From Fulvivirga ligni (GTDB lineage Bacteria > Bacteroidota > Bacteroidia > Cytophagales > Cyclobacteriaceae): a DNA stretch of 64,000 nt. How positions within the stretch are numbered: position 1 is the first letter of the stretch; the number at the start of each line of letters is the position of its first letter. The stretch lies in the NCBI RefSeq assembly GCF_021389935.1, contig NZ_CP089979.1, positions 2,337,001 to 2,401,000 of the forward strand, written 5' to 3'. Made by a program: the position numbers and the translations under genes. Below the pieces are notes generated by a model that saw nothing but the letters and a program-made list of their open reading frames with translations, searched no databases and was not told the origin of the DNA. Positions 33,240-41,636 of this stretch are shown here, one piece after another.

Positions 33240-33722
33240 TTACAGAGGTTTAAATTGCTCAAAGGTCTCTTTACATGAATAACAATGATGAATAGAGCGA
33301 CAAGCGGTGGGGCCAAAAGGGGACCTCAGCTCAGTATTTGTACTACCGCAATTGGGACACTCTATATTGGTGAGGATATCTATATCAAAGATGAGGTTAT
33401 GTTTAGGGGGAGGAGCCAGACCGAAATCTTTGAGTGCTTTACGTCCTTTTTCAGAGATGAGGTTAGAGTTCCAACTTTTCTCAAACGAAACTTCCACGTC
33501 TACATAATCAATACCATAGCTATTTAAAGTCTCGATGATATCCTGCTTCATATAGTCAATGGCCGGGCATCCGGTAAAAGTAGGAGTGATGGTAACTTTT
33601 ACCCTATGATGATCAATGTCTATGTCGGTAATTACTCCGAGGTCTACCAGTGATAAAACAGGTATTTCAGGATCTTTCACCTGCTCCAGCCATTCTAAAA
33701 TATTTTCCTTGGTATGTATCAC
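33240..33722 (-). CDS. paaD: Phenylacetyl-CoA epoxidase subunit PaaD
   Basis: Assembly protein of the phenylacetyl-CoA monooxygenase, 160 residues. An MIP18/DUF59 domain (about 5-95) with DPEIPVLSLVDLGVI is followed by a four-Cys zinc-ribbon-like tail, CPNCGS and CYSCKE. In other bacteria PaaD is needed for Fe-S or diiron assembly of the complex and not for catalysis itself. It is the last gene of the paaABCD run, 37 bases after paaC. The reductase gene paaE is not in this run. Confidence 0.93.
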   Translation of the reverse strand: MIHTKENILEWLEQVKDPEIPVLSLVDLGVITDIDIDHHRVKVTITPTFTGCPAIDYMKQDIIETLNSYGIDYVDVEVSFEKSWNSNLISEKGRKALKDFGLAPPPKHNLIFDIDILTNIECPNCGSTNTELRSPFGPTACRSIHHCYSCKETFEQFKPL

Positions 33723-33759
33723 TAAGAGGTCAAACGCTTTAAGATAAAAGTAAGTTCAA

Positions 33760-34512
33760 TTACCATTCCGCAGTAGGATCGATTTTGAAAACTTCAGACA
33801 TTTCATCTAAAAGAGGCTGCAAATGTTCCGTGTGATGCCCAAATCTTCCTCCGTAAATGGCTGCAGGATCTGAGGTAGGTAGTTTCAGCTCTGTTTGAGC
33901 AATAACCTTCCTGATCTTTTCTTCCCACATTTCTTTTAACTGTTTTTCACCAGCAAAGATACCTTCATCAATGAGAACTTCTTCCATTGGTGACGGTTCA
34001 AAGATGCCTAAAGCAAAAGGATAAGCCTCATTAAGGGAAGACTGTAGTCTTAATATGCTTTCTTCAGTGGCTGTGCCTAATTGATTAATCCAGGTGTTGG
34101 CATGCATAGAATGATACCTGATTTCACCCTGAATCTTCCGGGCTAACTGAGCCAGAGGCTCGTATGTAGAGTTAGCAAGTAGTTCAAACCTGACACTTTC
34201 AGCCGTGTCAAACAGAAAATGGCGGATAAGACTAAAATCATACTCTCCATTTGGAAGCTCTACTAGCTGGCAGTTTTTGAACTTCTCCGCTGATCGCATA
34301 AAGGCAATCTGATCAGGATCTTCTTCTCCTAAATCGTTTAATAATTGATAGAGCGAATGACTTTGACCAATCTTATCCTGAGCCATGGAAGAAAATGCAA
34401 TGTCTTCTTCCAAAATAGGACCCATTCCTGTCCACTCACTATTTCTATGTCCTATAATTAGCTGATCATCAGCTATTTTATATAATAACTCTTTTAATGC
34501 TTCAGTATTCAT
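33760..34512 (-). CDS. paaC: Phenylacetyl-CoA epoxidase subunit PaaC
   Basis: Structural ferritin-like subunit of the phenylacetyl-CoA 1,2-epoxidase, 250 residues, mainly helical. The N-terminal ALKELLYKIADDQLIIGHR and the helix with FLFDTAESVRFELL match PaaC, which pairs with PaaA but has lost the full set of diiron ligands. It follows paaB after 3 bases. The family assignment rests on overall likeness and on the neighbours. Confidence 0.93.
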   Translation of the reverse strand: MNTEALKELLYKIADDQLIIGHRNSEWTGMGPILEEDIAFSSMAQDKIGQSHSLYQLLNDLGEEDPDQIAFMRSAEKFKNCQLVELPNGEYDFSLIRHFLFDTAESVRFELLANSTYEPLAQLARKIQGEIRYHSMHANTWINQLGTATEESILRLQSSLNEAYPFALGIFEPSPMEEVLIDEGIFAGEKQLKEMWEEKIRKVIAQTELKLPTSDPAAIYGGRFGHHTEHLQPLLDEMSEVFKIDPTAEW

Positions 34513-34515
34513 GCT

Positions 34516-35127
34516 TTAAGCTCTAGATTCTTTAAAAGCTTTGATTTTGTCTGCTGCCTTATAGGCAATGGCGTCTCTAAATTGCTTTTCAGGCAAGGTG
34601 CTCCAAATGATCTGGTCTTCGTCTGAAGAGAAAAGTATATCGCTGGTTTTGATAACCCACACATTATAAACAGGCTTCTCTTCGATGAAGGCTGGCTTGG
34701 CCATAGCCAAAGCTTCTTGAGGGTTTCTGGCTTCTACAGAGCCTACACGCTGGTGCTGTTTTCCTCTTTTCATCAAATGAAAAAACTCATATTCCTCAGC
34801 TTCTCCTTCTTTAGGAAATTCATCTGAAATCAAACTATACAGATTAGTCTCATCTTCGGTAGTATCTGTAACGAAAACATTCCTGGTTTCCACAACAAAA
34901 AGTCCGGAGCAAGTCATTCGCCTGCTGTATTGTTCTTTAGCAAAAATAAAGGCCATATCAGCATTAGGAGCATGCACAATGCCTTCATGCTGATATGGTT
35001 TATCTTCTTTCAGCTGGGTGAATACCTCATAAGTACCAAACTGATCTAGTGGTACTTTACGAGTAAGCCCGGCAGGGTGATCTTCTATATTTAAACGTTG
35101 TACTCGTGGGTCTAACGAATCCTTCAT
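34516..35127 (-). CDS. paaB: Phenylacetyl-CoA epoxidase subunit PaaB, internally duplicated
   Basis: 203 residues, about twice the about 95 of E. coli PaaB. Two PaaB-like units can be seen: the first from YEVFTQLKEDKPYQHEG to FVVETRNVFVT (about 32-88), the second from YEFFHLMKRGKQHQRVG to NVWVIKTSDILF (about 112-167). Both keep the pattern of a beta hairpin, an Ala-rich helix (APNADMAFIFAKEQYSRR; ARNPQEALAMAKPAF) and a final strand. PaaB bridges the PaaAC heterodimers, so a fused dimer would change how the complex is held together. It lies 87 bases after paaA and 3 before paaC. Confidence 0.9.
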   Translation of the reverse strand: MKDSLDPRVQRLNIEDHPAGLTRKVPLDQFGTYEVFTQLKEDKPYQHEGIVHAPNADMAFIFAKEQYSRRMTCSGLFVVETRNVFVTDTTEDETNLYSLISDEFPKEGEAEEYEFFHLMKRGKQHQRVGSVEARNPQEALAMAKPAFIEEKPVYNVWVIKTSDILFSSDEDQIIWSTLPEKQFRDAIAYKAADKIKAFKESRA

Positions 35128-35214
35128 ACTCTTATAAATAGCTTAGTCTTCAAAGTTGTTTTATAAATATTATTTTTGCAATCGTTTACGAAAGCAGTTA
35201 AATAAAAACTTTGA

Positions 35215-36202
35215 CTAGGCCAGTGGAGTAACGTACTCTGTTTTTGGTTGTAAAAGTGCCTGGCGAACCCATTGCCCTCTTTCCTCTGCCACTCTTCTCA
35301 CTGCCAGTCTTTCTTTATTGCATGGTCCATCACCATTGATTACCCTTTTGAATTCATTCCAATCAGGTTCAGTATATTCCCACGTTTTTGTTTCCGGGTT
35401 CTTTTTAAGCTTAGGGTCAGGAATAGTAAAACCTAGTTCCCAAATTTTGGGCACATACATATCTAAAAACTGATTTCTACAATCGTCATTAGAAGACATT
35501 TTTACTTTCCATTTCATGAGCACCTCTGTGTGAACCGAAACTTTGTCTGGTGGTCCGAAGAAATGCATCATAGGTCCCCACCATCTGTCAATGGCTTCCT
35601 GCATCATATTACGCTGAATTTCAGATCCGGTGGCCATGTGAATAACGCAGTGATGTCCATATTTCAAGTGGAACGATTCTTCCGCACAAATCCTTTCCAG
35701 GGCTCTGCAATAAGGGCCGTAGCTGCCTCTGGCGTTTGCTAATTGGTTAACGATAGCTCCAGCATCTACGAGCCATGAGATAAAACAGGCATCTGCCCAG
35801 GTAAAGGTAGGGTAGTTAAATATGTTAGAATATTTTGATTTGCCGTCTAGCAAATCATCGATCATCTGCTCTCTGGATTTTCCTAAGGTTTCAGCGGCCG
35901 CGTATAATAATTGTGCGTGGCCTACTTCATCCTGGACCTTGGCCATAAGCGCTAGCTTTCTTTTTAAAACCAGGCGCTCTGGTTATCCATGTGCCTTCAG
36001 GTAGTGCACCTATGATTTCACTGTGAGCATGTTGCTCTATCATTCTGATCAGCTGCTTGCGATAAAGTGCAGGCATCCAATCACTTGGTTCAATTTTTTC
36101 CCCTCTCTCAATTCTGGCTTCGAACTCAGCTAATTTTGCGGGATCTTCGTTTTCTAGCCCTTCGAATTTTGTTGATTCAAAAGTGTTTCCTCCTCCGTAC
36201 AT
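35215..36202 (-). pseudogene. paaA: Phenylacetyl-CoA epoxidase subunit PaaA, split by a one-base frameshift
   Basis: Catalytic diiron subunit, here read in two frames. The N-terminal frame (36202-35927) ends soon after [13 protein letters not shown] and ITRAPGFK. The second frame (from 35946) begins [10 protein letters not shown] and keeps [10 protein letters not shown], the second ligand motif. Removing one base from the five-base run at 35961-35965 joins them as [17 protein letters not shown], the sequence expected of PaaA, for a product of about 328 residues. So the insertion is in a homopolymer. It may be a sequencing error, a recent mutation or slippage-prone site. All other paa genes are intact, which favours an error or very recent event. 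Confidence 0.88.
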
Positions 36203-36246
36203 ATTAAAGTTATTTTGTTGCTTTTAAGTTACAATAAAATAATGAT

Positions 36247-36834
36247 TTATTTCGTTTGGAGACCGTCAATCAGCATATCAGCCAGCTGATTTCCTAGTTC
36301 TATGGGCTCTATAATTCCGGAAGGATCATACCAGTGTGGCATCCAGTTTAAAGAGGAAAAAAGAGTCATTACGGCCAATTTGGTATCTAGTTTTTTAAAT
36401 TCACCAGATTTAATACCGCCCTCTATAATCTTCTTGAACCGGTTTATGTAATTGATTCTAAGTAATAAAAAGGCTTTAAGGTGAGGATCGCTAAGGTGCC
36501 TGTGTTCATTCATGAAAACTGCTGAAGCAGTAAGCTCCTGAGCCATCACCTGAATGTGACCAAGTATGCCTAGTCTTAATTTTTTAGAAAAGGAATTATC
36601 CGCTTTTTCCACCTCTTCTAAAGAATTTCTAAACTTTTCAGCCATGTCAAAGCATAAATGCTGAAGAATTTCTTCCTTAGATTTAATGTGAGAATAGAGG
36701 CTGGCTGCTTCAATGCCTAAGGCATTGGCGAGGTCTCTCATGGATGTAGCTGCATAACCTTTTTCTTTAAAAAGCTCAGCTGCTGTACGTATTACTTGTT
36801 CCTTTCTACTTAGGTTTTCTGTTCCAACCATCAC
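36247..36834 (-). CDS. TetR/AcrR-family regulator, probably of the paa genes
   Basis: DNA-binding repressor of 195 residues. The N-terminal helix-turn-helix (about 12-58) reads RTAAELFKEKGYAATSMRDLANALGIEAASLYSHIKSKEE in parts, the classical TetR pattern; the C-terminal domain has the WMPHWYDPSG segment seen in PaaR-like and fatty-acyl TetR members. It lies 44 bases upstream of paaA in the same direction, so it probably heads the operon. By analogy with PaaR it would sense phenylacetyl-CoA; no operator palindrome could be fixed by eye. Confidence 0.88.
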   Translation of the reverse strand: MMVGTENLSRKEQVIRTAAELFKEKGYAATSMRDLANALGIEAASLYSHIKSKEEILQHLCFDMAEKFRNSLEEVEKADNSFSKKLRLGILGHIQVMAQELTASAVFMNEHRHLSDPHLKAFLLLRINYINRFKKIIEGGIKSGEFKKLDTKLAVMTLFSSLNWMPHWYDPSGIIEPIELGNQLADMLIDGLQTK

Positions 36835-36899
36835 ACAAAAATAACGATTATTGCTTTCGATGGAAGTAATTTACTAGTTTTAGGGCAAAATTTTGGTGT

Positions 36900-37406
36900 A
36901 TGACATTTAAGAGCCCGGAGGAATTTCACAATAAAACAGGTTTTATCTTTCACGGAATGCTGGCTTTGCCGTTGGCAGTCTTTGCATATCTCTTTCTGGA
37001 AATTAAGAATAATCATATGAACCCGGTCTTGCAAGATGGAACCATTACCATGGCTATTTTAATAGCTGTCCCCATCTTATCAGCCATCATATTTTGGGTA
37101 GGTTTCAAGCGCTTCAGAAGAGCTTCTAAAGATATTAAAGGAGTGCCTTTGGCAGAGAAGCTGTCGTTATATTATGACTGTACTATTAAATTTTACATGT
37201 CCTTAGGGTTGGCCTCTGTGCTCTTGGTGACGGGCTTATACTTAACCACATCGGCCGTTTTTATTCTTGGCTACGTATTTTTGCTCTTTTTTATGTCATT
37301 ACATAGGCCTACGCCTCAAAAATACGTGAAAGACATACCATTGACGGAACAAGAGAGGCAGGTAATCCTAAATAAAGGACGCTTCGAGGACCTGGAGAAT
37401 ACCTGA
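36900..37406 (+). CDS. Four-helix membrane protein of unknown function
   Basis: 168 residues with four hydrophobic segments at about 15-33, 45-65, 98-113 and 115-135, and a charged C-terminus rich in Lys, Arg and Glu. The loop after the second helix is basic (GFKRFRRASKDIK). I do not recognise a characterised family; many Cytophagales carry small proteins like this. The gene is divergent from the TetR gene (65-bp gap) and has no operon partner. Confidence 0.75.
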   Translation: MTFKSPEEFHNKTGFIFHGMLALPLAVFAYLFLEIKNNHMNPVLQDGTITMAILIAVPILSAIIFWVGFKRFRRASKDIKGVPLAEKLSLYYDCTIKFYMSLGLASVLLVTGLYLTTSAVFILGYVFLLFFMSLHRPTPQKYVKDIPLTEQERQVILNKGRFEDLENT

Positions 37407-37416
37407 TAAGTCTACA

Positions 37417-37506
37417 TTAACTAATCATAGGCTGTGCATTGGTGCTTAAAATAATGATGAGTACCACTATTAGACCAATGATCACGGTTAAGGTTCTTTT
37501 ATTCAT
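37417..37506 (-). CDS. Possible 29-residue single-helix membrane peptide
   Basis: A short frame from ATG 37506 to TAA 37417. It begins with a basic MNKRT, followed by an uninterrupted hydrophobic helix (about 6-22, rich in Ile, Val and Leu) and a short polar tail. The composition is that of small membrane proteins or a bare signal anchor. It overlaps no other gene and lies between a membrane protein gene and a glycosyltransferase gene. There is no homology known to me, so it could be chance. Confidence 0.35.
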   Translation of the reverse strand: MNKRTLTVIIGLIVVLIIILSTNAQPMIS

Positions 37507-37640
37507 AGTAGGTTAGGTGGTTTATTATTTTAGACAACAGCTTTGTGATAAAGGTTGCTTTGCCTTCGGAAATAATTTTAGGAGGCAAGTTATGAGTCAT
37601 TTTTGGCTAATAATGATAGGCTAATCCTATATTTGCCTCT

Positions 37641-38915
37641 ATGGGTAAAGTTTTAATTATAACTTATTATTGGCCTCCTAGTGGTGGTAGCGGAGTTCAG
37701 CGATGGCTAAAGTTTACAAAGTATCTTCCTGAATTTGGTTGGGAGCCATTCATATTCACCCCTGAAAACCCATCATTTGAGGTCAAAGATGAAAGTCTGG
37801 TAAACGATATCTCTGATGAGGTGGAAGTTATAAAAATGCCCATCTGGGAGCCGTATTCTGTGTTGGATAAGTTCAAGAAAAAAGGACAAAGCCAACAGAG
37901 TGATATGGTGAAAAAAAATGGCAAAGGTTTCATGAGCAAGCTCATGTTATGGACCAGAGGCAATTTGCTGATACCTGATCCTAGAAAATTTTGGGTGAAG
38001 CCCTCAGTAAAAGTTCTGGGAGATATTCTGTCGTCTAATGGTATAGACACCATCATTACTACTGGTCCGCCCCATAGTATGCATTTAATTGGTCTAAAAC
38101 TCAAGGAAAAATATGGTGTAAAGTGGCTGGCGGACTTTAGAGACCCCTGGACACAATGGGACCTTTTCGATAACTTCTACCTAAGTAAATGGGCAAGAAA
38201 TAGGCATGCCGCATTGGAAAGAAAGGTGTTGCAGCGGGCTGATAGGGTTATCTCAGTAAGTAATCATTATGCTGCAGATCTTGCAAAACTAGGTGGGAGA
38301 AAAGTGGAAGTGATCACCAATGGCTTTGATGCAAGCGAATTTGAAAAACATAGCCACCTCCAACCTGAGGAGTTTGTCATCCGTCATGTAGGTGTAGTAG
38401 ATGAACTTAGAGATCCAAGGCCATTATTACAGGCTGTAAAAGAATTGAAATCTGAAGGCAAGGGCTTTCGGGTGGAATTTATAGGCAATATTAACCAAAC
38501 GCTGAGGAGCGAGATAGAGGAGGATGCTTATTTAAAAGAGCTGGTAAGTATAAAGCCATATATTCCTCATTCAGAGGTGCTTAAGGTTTATAGACAGTCC
38601 GCAGTGTTACTTTTAATACTCGCACATTCGCAAAATGCTCCTGGTAATATACCAGGGAAGTTATTTGAATACCTTGCGTCACAGAGGCCAATATTGGCTA
38701 TTGGTGCAACCGATGGTGATTCGGCTCAGATTATTAAGGAAACAGGGGCAGGTGTAACATGCAGGGCTGAAGATACTGAACAGATTAAGAAGTCACTAGA
38801 AGATATGTATGATCAATTCTTAGCTGGAAATGTAAGTCATGAAGGTGATGTGAAGGCTTATTCTAGAAAAGGATTGACTCAGAAGTTGGTTGGGGTTTTA
38901 GATTCGATCATGTGA
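37641..38915 (+). CDS. Family 4 glycosyltransferase
   Basis: GT-B glycosyltransferase of 424 residues, acting at the cytoplasmic membrane face in surface-glycan assembly. The N-terminal domain begins VLIITYYWPPSGGSGVQRW, typical of a GT4 subgroup next to capsule and LPS genes. The C-terminal domain holds the donor site with VEFIGN, KPYIPHSEVLKVYRQS and the E-x7-E-type PGKLFEYLASQRPILAIG. The sugar is not evident. It converges on the minus-strand glycan block, with a long palindrome between. Confidence 0.9.
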   Translation: MGKVLIITYYWPPSGGSGVQRWLKFTKYLPEFGWEPFIFTPENPSFEVKDESLVNDISDEVEVIKMPIWEPYSVLDKFKKKGQSQQSDMVKKNGKGFMSKLMLWTRGNLLIPDPRKFWVKPSVKVLGDILSSNGIDTIITTGPPHSMHLIGLKLKEKYGVKWLADFRDPWTQWDLFDNFYLSKWARNRHAALERKVLQRADRVISVSNHYAADLAKLGGRKVEVITNGFDASEFEKHSHLQPEEFVIRHVGVVDELRDPRPLLQAVKELKSEGKGFRVEFIGNINQTLRSEIEEDAYLKELVSIKPYIPHSEVLKVYRQSAVLLLILAHSQNAPGNIPGKLFEYLASQRPILAIGATDGDSAQIIKETGAGVTCRAEDTEQIKKSLEDMYDQFLAGNVSHEGDVKAYSRKGLTQKLVGVLDSIM

Positions 38916-38967
38916 TTTCAGGATATGAAGCGAATTTTGACTTCATAGATCAATGCTTGAGTATGTG

Positions 38968-39013
38968 TTTAGTATCTATTGAAACAGTGATCATTGTATT
39001 AATAGATACTAAA
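38968..39013. repeat. 46-bp near-perfect palindrome between converging glycan genes
   Basis: Arms TTTAGTATCTATT (38968-38980) and AATAGATACTAAA (39001-39013) are a perfect 13-bp inverted repeat. The 20-base centre is itself nearly palindromic around TGATCA. There are no T-runs at the ends, so it is either a factor-independent bidirectional stop of an unusual type or a protein-binding site. Confidence 0.65.
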
Positions 39014-39045
39014 GCGTATTTAAATTGAGAACGAGACAAACTAAA

Positions 39046-39708
39046 CTAGCTTTTCATGCATACTATACCGAAGTTTGGTGCATAGTATCTTCTAATTTTA
39101 TACATCATTCTACTAATTCCAGTAAGTATTTTGCTTGTAAAAGTTTTGGGAGCTTCGTGTTCTTTAATCCAAGCAAAGTCAGAGATTTTCAACCCACTTC
39201 TATCTAAAACCTCAAACATTACATAAGGATCTAGATAGCAGGTGTGCTCTACGTTAATAAAAGGCCGCTTAAAGAAAAATATATTTAAAATTTGCCTGAA
39301 ACTGAATGGATTAGGTGTGGTGATGACCATTTTACCTCCAGGTTTCAGATGCTTTGCGTAAAATTCCAGAAATATATTGACATCACTTACATGTTCAATA
39401 ATGTCTCCCATTACTATCACGTCAAAATGATGTGCATTTGTTAATTCAGTGGTGTGAAAAATATTATAACCAGCTTTTTTGACTTCGATAATTTTTTCTT
39501 CATTAATATCAACGCCAACAACATTGTCAGAATGTTGACAGAGTATACCATGAAGCCATGAATTCGACTTGTTATCAATGGCTTGCCCTATACAGCCAAC
39601 ATCCAGCACTGAACTTTCTTTTGAAAATTGCTTTAAAATAAAATCTTTTTTGTTTTCAATGGATCCTTGAAGGATGAAGTTATTTAGAAGATGCTCTTTA
39701 TCAGTCAT
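39046..39708 (-). CDS. Class I SAM-dependent methyltransferase of the glycan block
   Basis: 220-residue methyltransferase of the Methyltransf_11/23 type. Motif I is SVLDVGCIGQA with an unusual Ile-Gly-Gln in place of the normal Gly-x-Gly, motif II VVGVDINEEKI, and DVIVMGDIIEHVSD is the UbiG-like motif. A late helix PGGKMVITTPNPFSF is typical of glycan and quinone methyltransferases. It overlaps the preceding glycosyltransferase gene by 8 bases and is the last gene of the block. A sugar O-methyl group on a surface glycan is a fair guess. Confidence 0.85.
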   Translation of the reverse strand: MTDKEHLLNNFILQGSIENKKDFILKQFSKESSVLDVGCIGQAIDNKSNSWLHGILCQHSDNVVGVDINEEKIIEVKKAGYNIFHTTELTNAHHFDVIVMGDIIEHVSDVNIFLEFYAKHLKPGGKMVITTPNPFSFRQILNIFFFKRPFINVEHTCYLDPYVMFEVLDRSGLKISDFAWIKEHEAPKTFTSKILTGISRMMYKIRRYYAPNFGIVCMKS

Positions 39709-40582
39709 TGGATTTGTTTAAAAAATTAAAGATAGCCATTCTCAATTTTAATGGTATAAGAAGCCTTAGGATGTGCCTTACTTGATGTTTTATTTCTTTG
39801 AAAGATTGAAAGTTTAAAAGCTTATTGCTTACTCCAAAGTCACTTTCTATATCGCTGATTCTTTTAACCGATCCACGCATAAAATTCACCATATTTCCCT
39901 CATGAATGATCTGTGCCCATAAAGGTCTTTCCTGAATTTGGATGGTTGAGGAGATATTTAAATAATCTCCATGTTTTTTATTATAAACTCCAAGGGCTTT
40001 ATCTGTTTGTTCAATTAAAGAGACGAAAGGCCCATCTTTCAATGTTAAGGTAGTGATAATTTGAATTTTGTTCTCTGAATTTAAATTAAAACAATAACCC
40101 TTTGCCAAATTAATTGGAGTGTTGTGAACAGGGATGAAGTGGTCTTTAATGGTTAATGAGGCTTCTGTGTGAAGACTGTCATCATTATCTAGTCTGGTGG
40201 TTATGATATAAGGTTTGTTGGGAGAGTAGGCTTTAATATCCTGATTAATTTCTTTCATAAAGTGATTATAGCTGGGTTTATAAATAGGAGTGAAAAACTC
40301 CAAATCTGTTTCCCATTTGCTTATTTTTTGCTTATATGCCTCAGGGGTGTTTTCATCAAAATATACGAGCCATTTAAAATCCTTTTCTGTTTGATTTACA
40401 ACGGAAGGTAAACAAAAGGCTTCAAATAGATTGAATCGTTCTTTCAGCCATTGTTCTGTTTGTACCTCACGATTTTCACGATCCCTTGTCCATAGAGCAT
40501 CTATAACGCTGCTGGTCGAGGTTACTTTCAGATTGAAACGGGTGATAATAAGGTGTTGAAATGGTAAATTAGGAGAAGACAT
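39701..40582 (-). CDS. Rhamnosyltransferase-like glycosyltransferase (PF11316 type)
   Basis: 293-residue protein of the putative rhamnosyl transferase family. Its opening HLIITRFNLK, the block WLKERFNLFEAFCLPSV, the NQTEKDFKWLVYFDENTP segment and the metal-binding ITTRLDNDD are the family marks. No membrane helix. It overlaps its downstream neighbour by 8 bases and touches the upstream glycosyltransferase gene by one base, so they form one unit. The donor sugar is inferred from the family name only. Confidence 0.82.
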   Translation of the reverse strand: MSSPNLPFQHLIITRFNLKVTSTSSVIDALWTRDRENREVQTEQWLKERFNLFEAFCLPSVVNQTEKDFKWLVYFDENTPEAYKQKISKWETDLEFFTPIYKPSYNHFMKEINQDIKAYSPNKPYIITTRLDNDDSLHTEASLTIKDHFIPVHNTPINLAKGYCFNLNSENKIQIITTLTLKDGPFVSLIEQTDKALGVYNKKHGDYLNISSTIQIQERPLWAQIIHEGNMVNFMRGSVKRISDIESDFGVSNKLLNFQSFKEIKHQVRHILRLLIPLKLRMAIFNFLNKSND

Positions 40583-41634
40583 TATGATTGAAATGTTGAA
40601 AGAAATGACTGGGAGAAAACTTCATTGCTATATGGTATATAATGTTCTATGCATCTGTCATACGCTTTTTTATATTGCTCAAAGCTGAAATCCTCAAAAT
40701 CATCATAAAAAAATCCACAGCCGCTTTCTATAAGTTCTTTAGTAGTTTTTCTTTGATTACCTAAGATAGGTATTCCCATGGCCATGTAATCTATGTCTTT
40801 ATTTGCATTTTGCTCGCTGTAACTCTTATGCGGCTCCTGGATAAGGCTTACCCCTAGTAGATTAAAATCTTTTCTGAGTTCAAATAATTTCGTCTTTAAC
40901 TCCATAGCTTCAAAATTGCCAAGATATGTACAAAATGTAGATTCTTCTACTTTTTTAGTGATGTAGTGATCCTTTATTATACCACATACAAATAGTTGTC
41001 TTTTTTGTCTTTCAAGGAACTCAAAAAAATCAGGAGCTATTTTTTCTTCTCTGAGTTGACCTAAATATAAATAAGCAAAAGGTAAGTTTTCCTTGGGCTG
41101 GGTTACATTACCTTCCAAGGGAGATGTATAAAATATTAGTTTGGAGTGAGGGAGTAGTTTTAATAGAGATTTTGAATTGACAATGGTTGCTTTTACCTGC
41201 TTTGAGAGCTTAAACTCCAGATTAAAAAAAAGATGATGCAATATCTTTTTGCACCGCTTTAGGATTATGTTACGTTTAGATAACTCATAAACATGGTAAG
41301 TGACATCATGATTCAACGTTTGGTAAACGCATTTGGATCTAATGTGCCTGGGAAGGAAAATAAGTGGCAAAAAGACTTGAAGCCCATAAAGGAAGATTAG
41401 GTCATAGCTTTGATGCTTCTTTTTAAGAATTTCAAAGGCTTTGAAATTAATGAATTTTAAAAAGAATAGACTCAACAACTTTTGTTTAAAATCTAATGTA
41501 GAATTTCCACAATGTATAATTTCTGTTTTGAATCCCTTTTCTGATAAAATTTGATTCTCAAATTCCAGCCGTGCATGTTTAGTTCCTTTGGGATAGTTGG
41601 TGATTATGAGAATTTTTGACCCAATCGAATCCAT
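40582..41634 (-). CDS. Glycosyltransferase-like protein of the glycan block
   Basis: 350 residues, GT-B-like. The N-terminus KILIITNYPKGTKHAR resembles GT4 starts, and the C-terminal half has a donor-site-like pattern with LYLGQLREEKIAPDF, the loop DIDYMAMGIPILGNQR and GCGFFYDDFEDF. It lacks a clean E-x7-E motif, so the activity is less sure than for the other transferases. It follows the FkbM gene by 2 bases. Low GC content matches the rest of the block. Confidence 0.72.
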   Translation of the reverse strand: MDSIGSKILIITNYPKGTKHARLEFENQILSEKGFKTEIIHCGNSTLDFKQKLLSLFFLKFINFKAFEILKKKHQSYDLIFLYGLQVFLPLIFLPRHIRSKCVYQTLNHDVTYHVYELSKRNIILKRCKKILHHLFFNLEFKLSKQVKATIVNSKSLLKLLPHSKLIFYTSPLEGNVTQPKENLPFAYLYLGQLREEKIAPDFFEFLERQKRQLFVCGIIKDHYITKKVEESTFCTYLGNFEAMELKTKLFELRKDFNLLGVSLIQEPHKSYSEQNANKDIDYMAMGIPILGNQRKTTKELIESGCGFFYDDFEDFSFEQYKKAYDRCIEHYIPYSNEVFSQSFLSTFQS

Positions 41635-41636
41635 GG

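Noticed and set aside
35930-35970. Programmed -1 frameshift in paaA at the T-TTT-AAA sequence
   Set aside because: A slippery-looking heptamer is present, but -1 reading meets a TAG within a few codons; only +1 (or -2) would give PaaA.
36836-36843. TATTTTTG (minus strand) as -7 box of the TetR gene
   Set aside because: It lies one to two bases before the proposed start codon, so transcription would begin inside the gene unless the start is further downstream.
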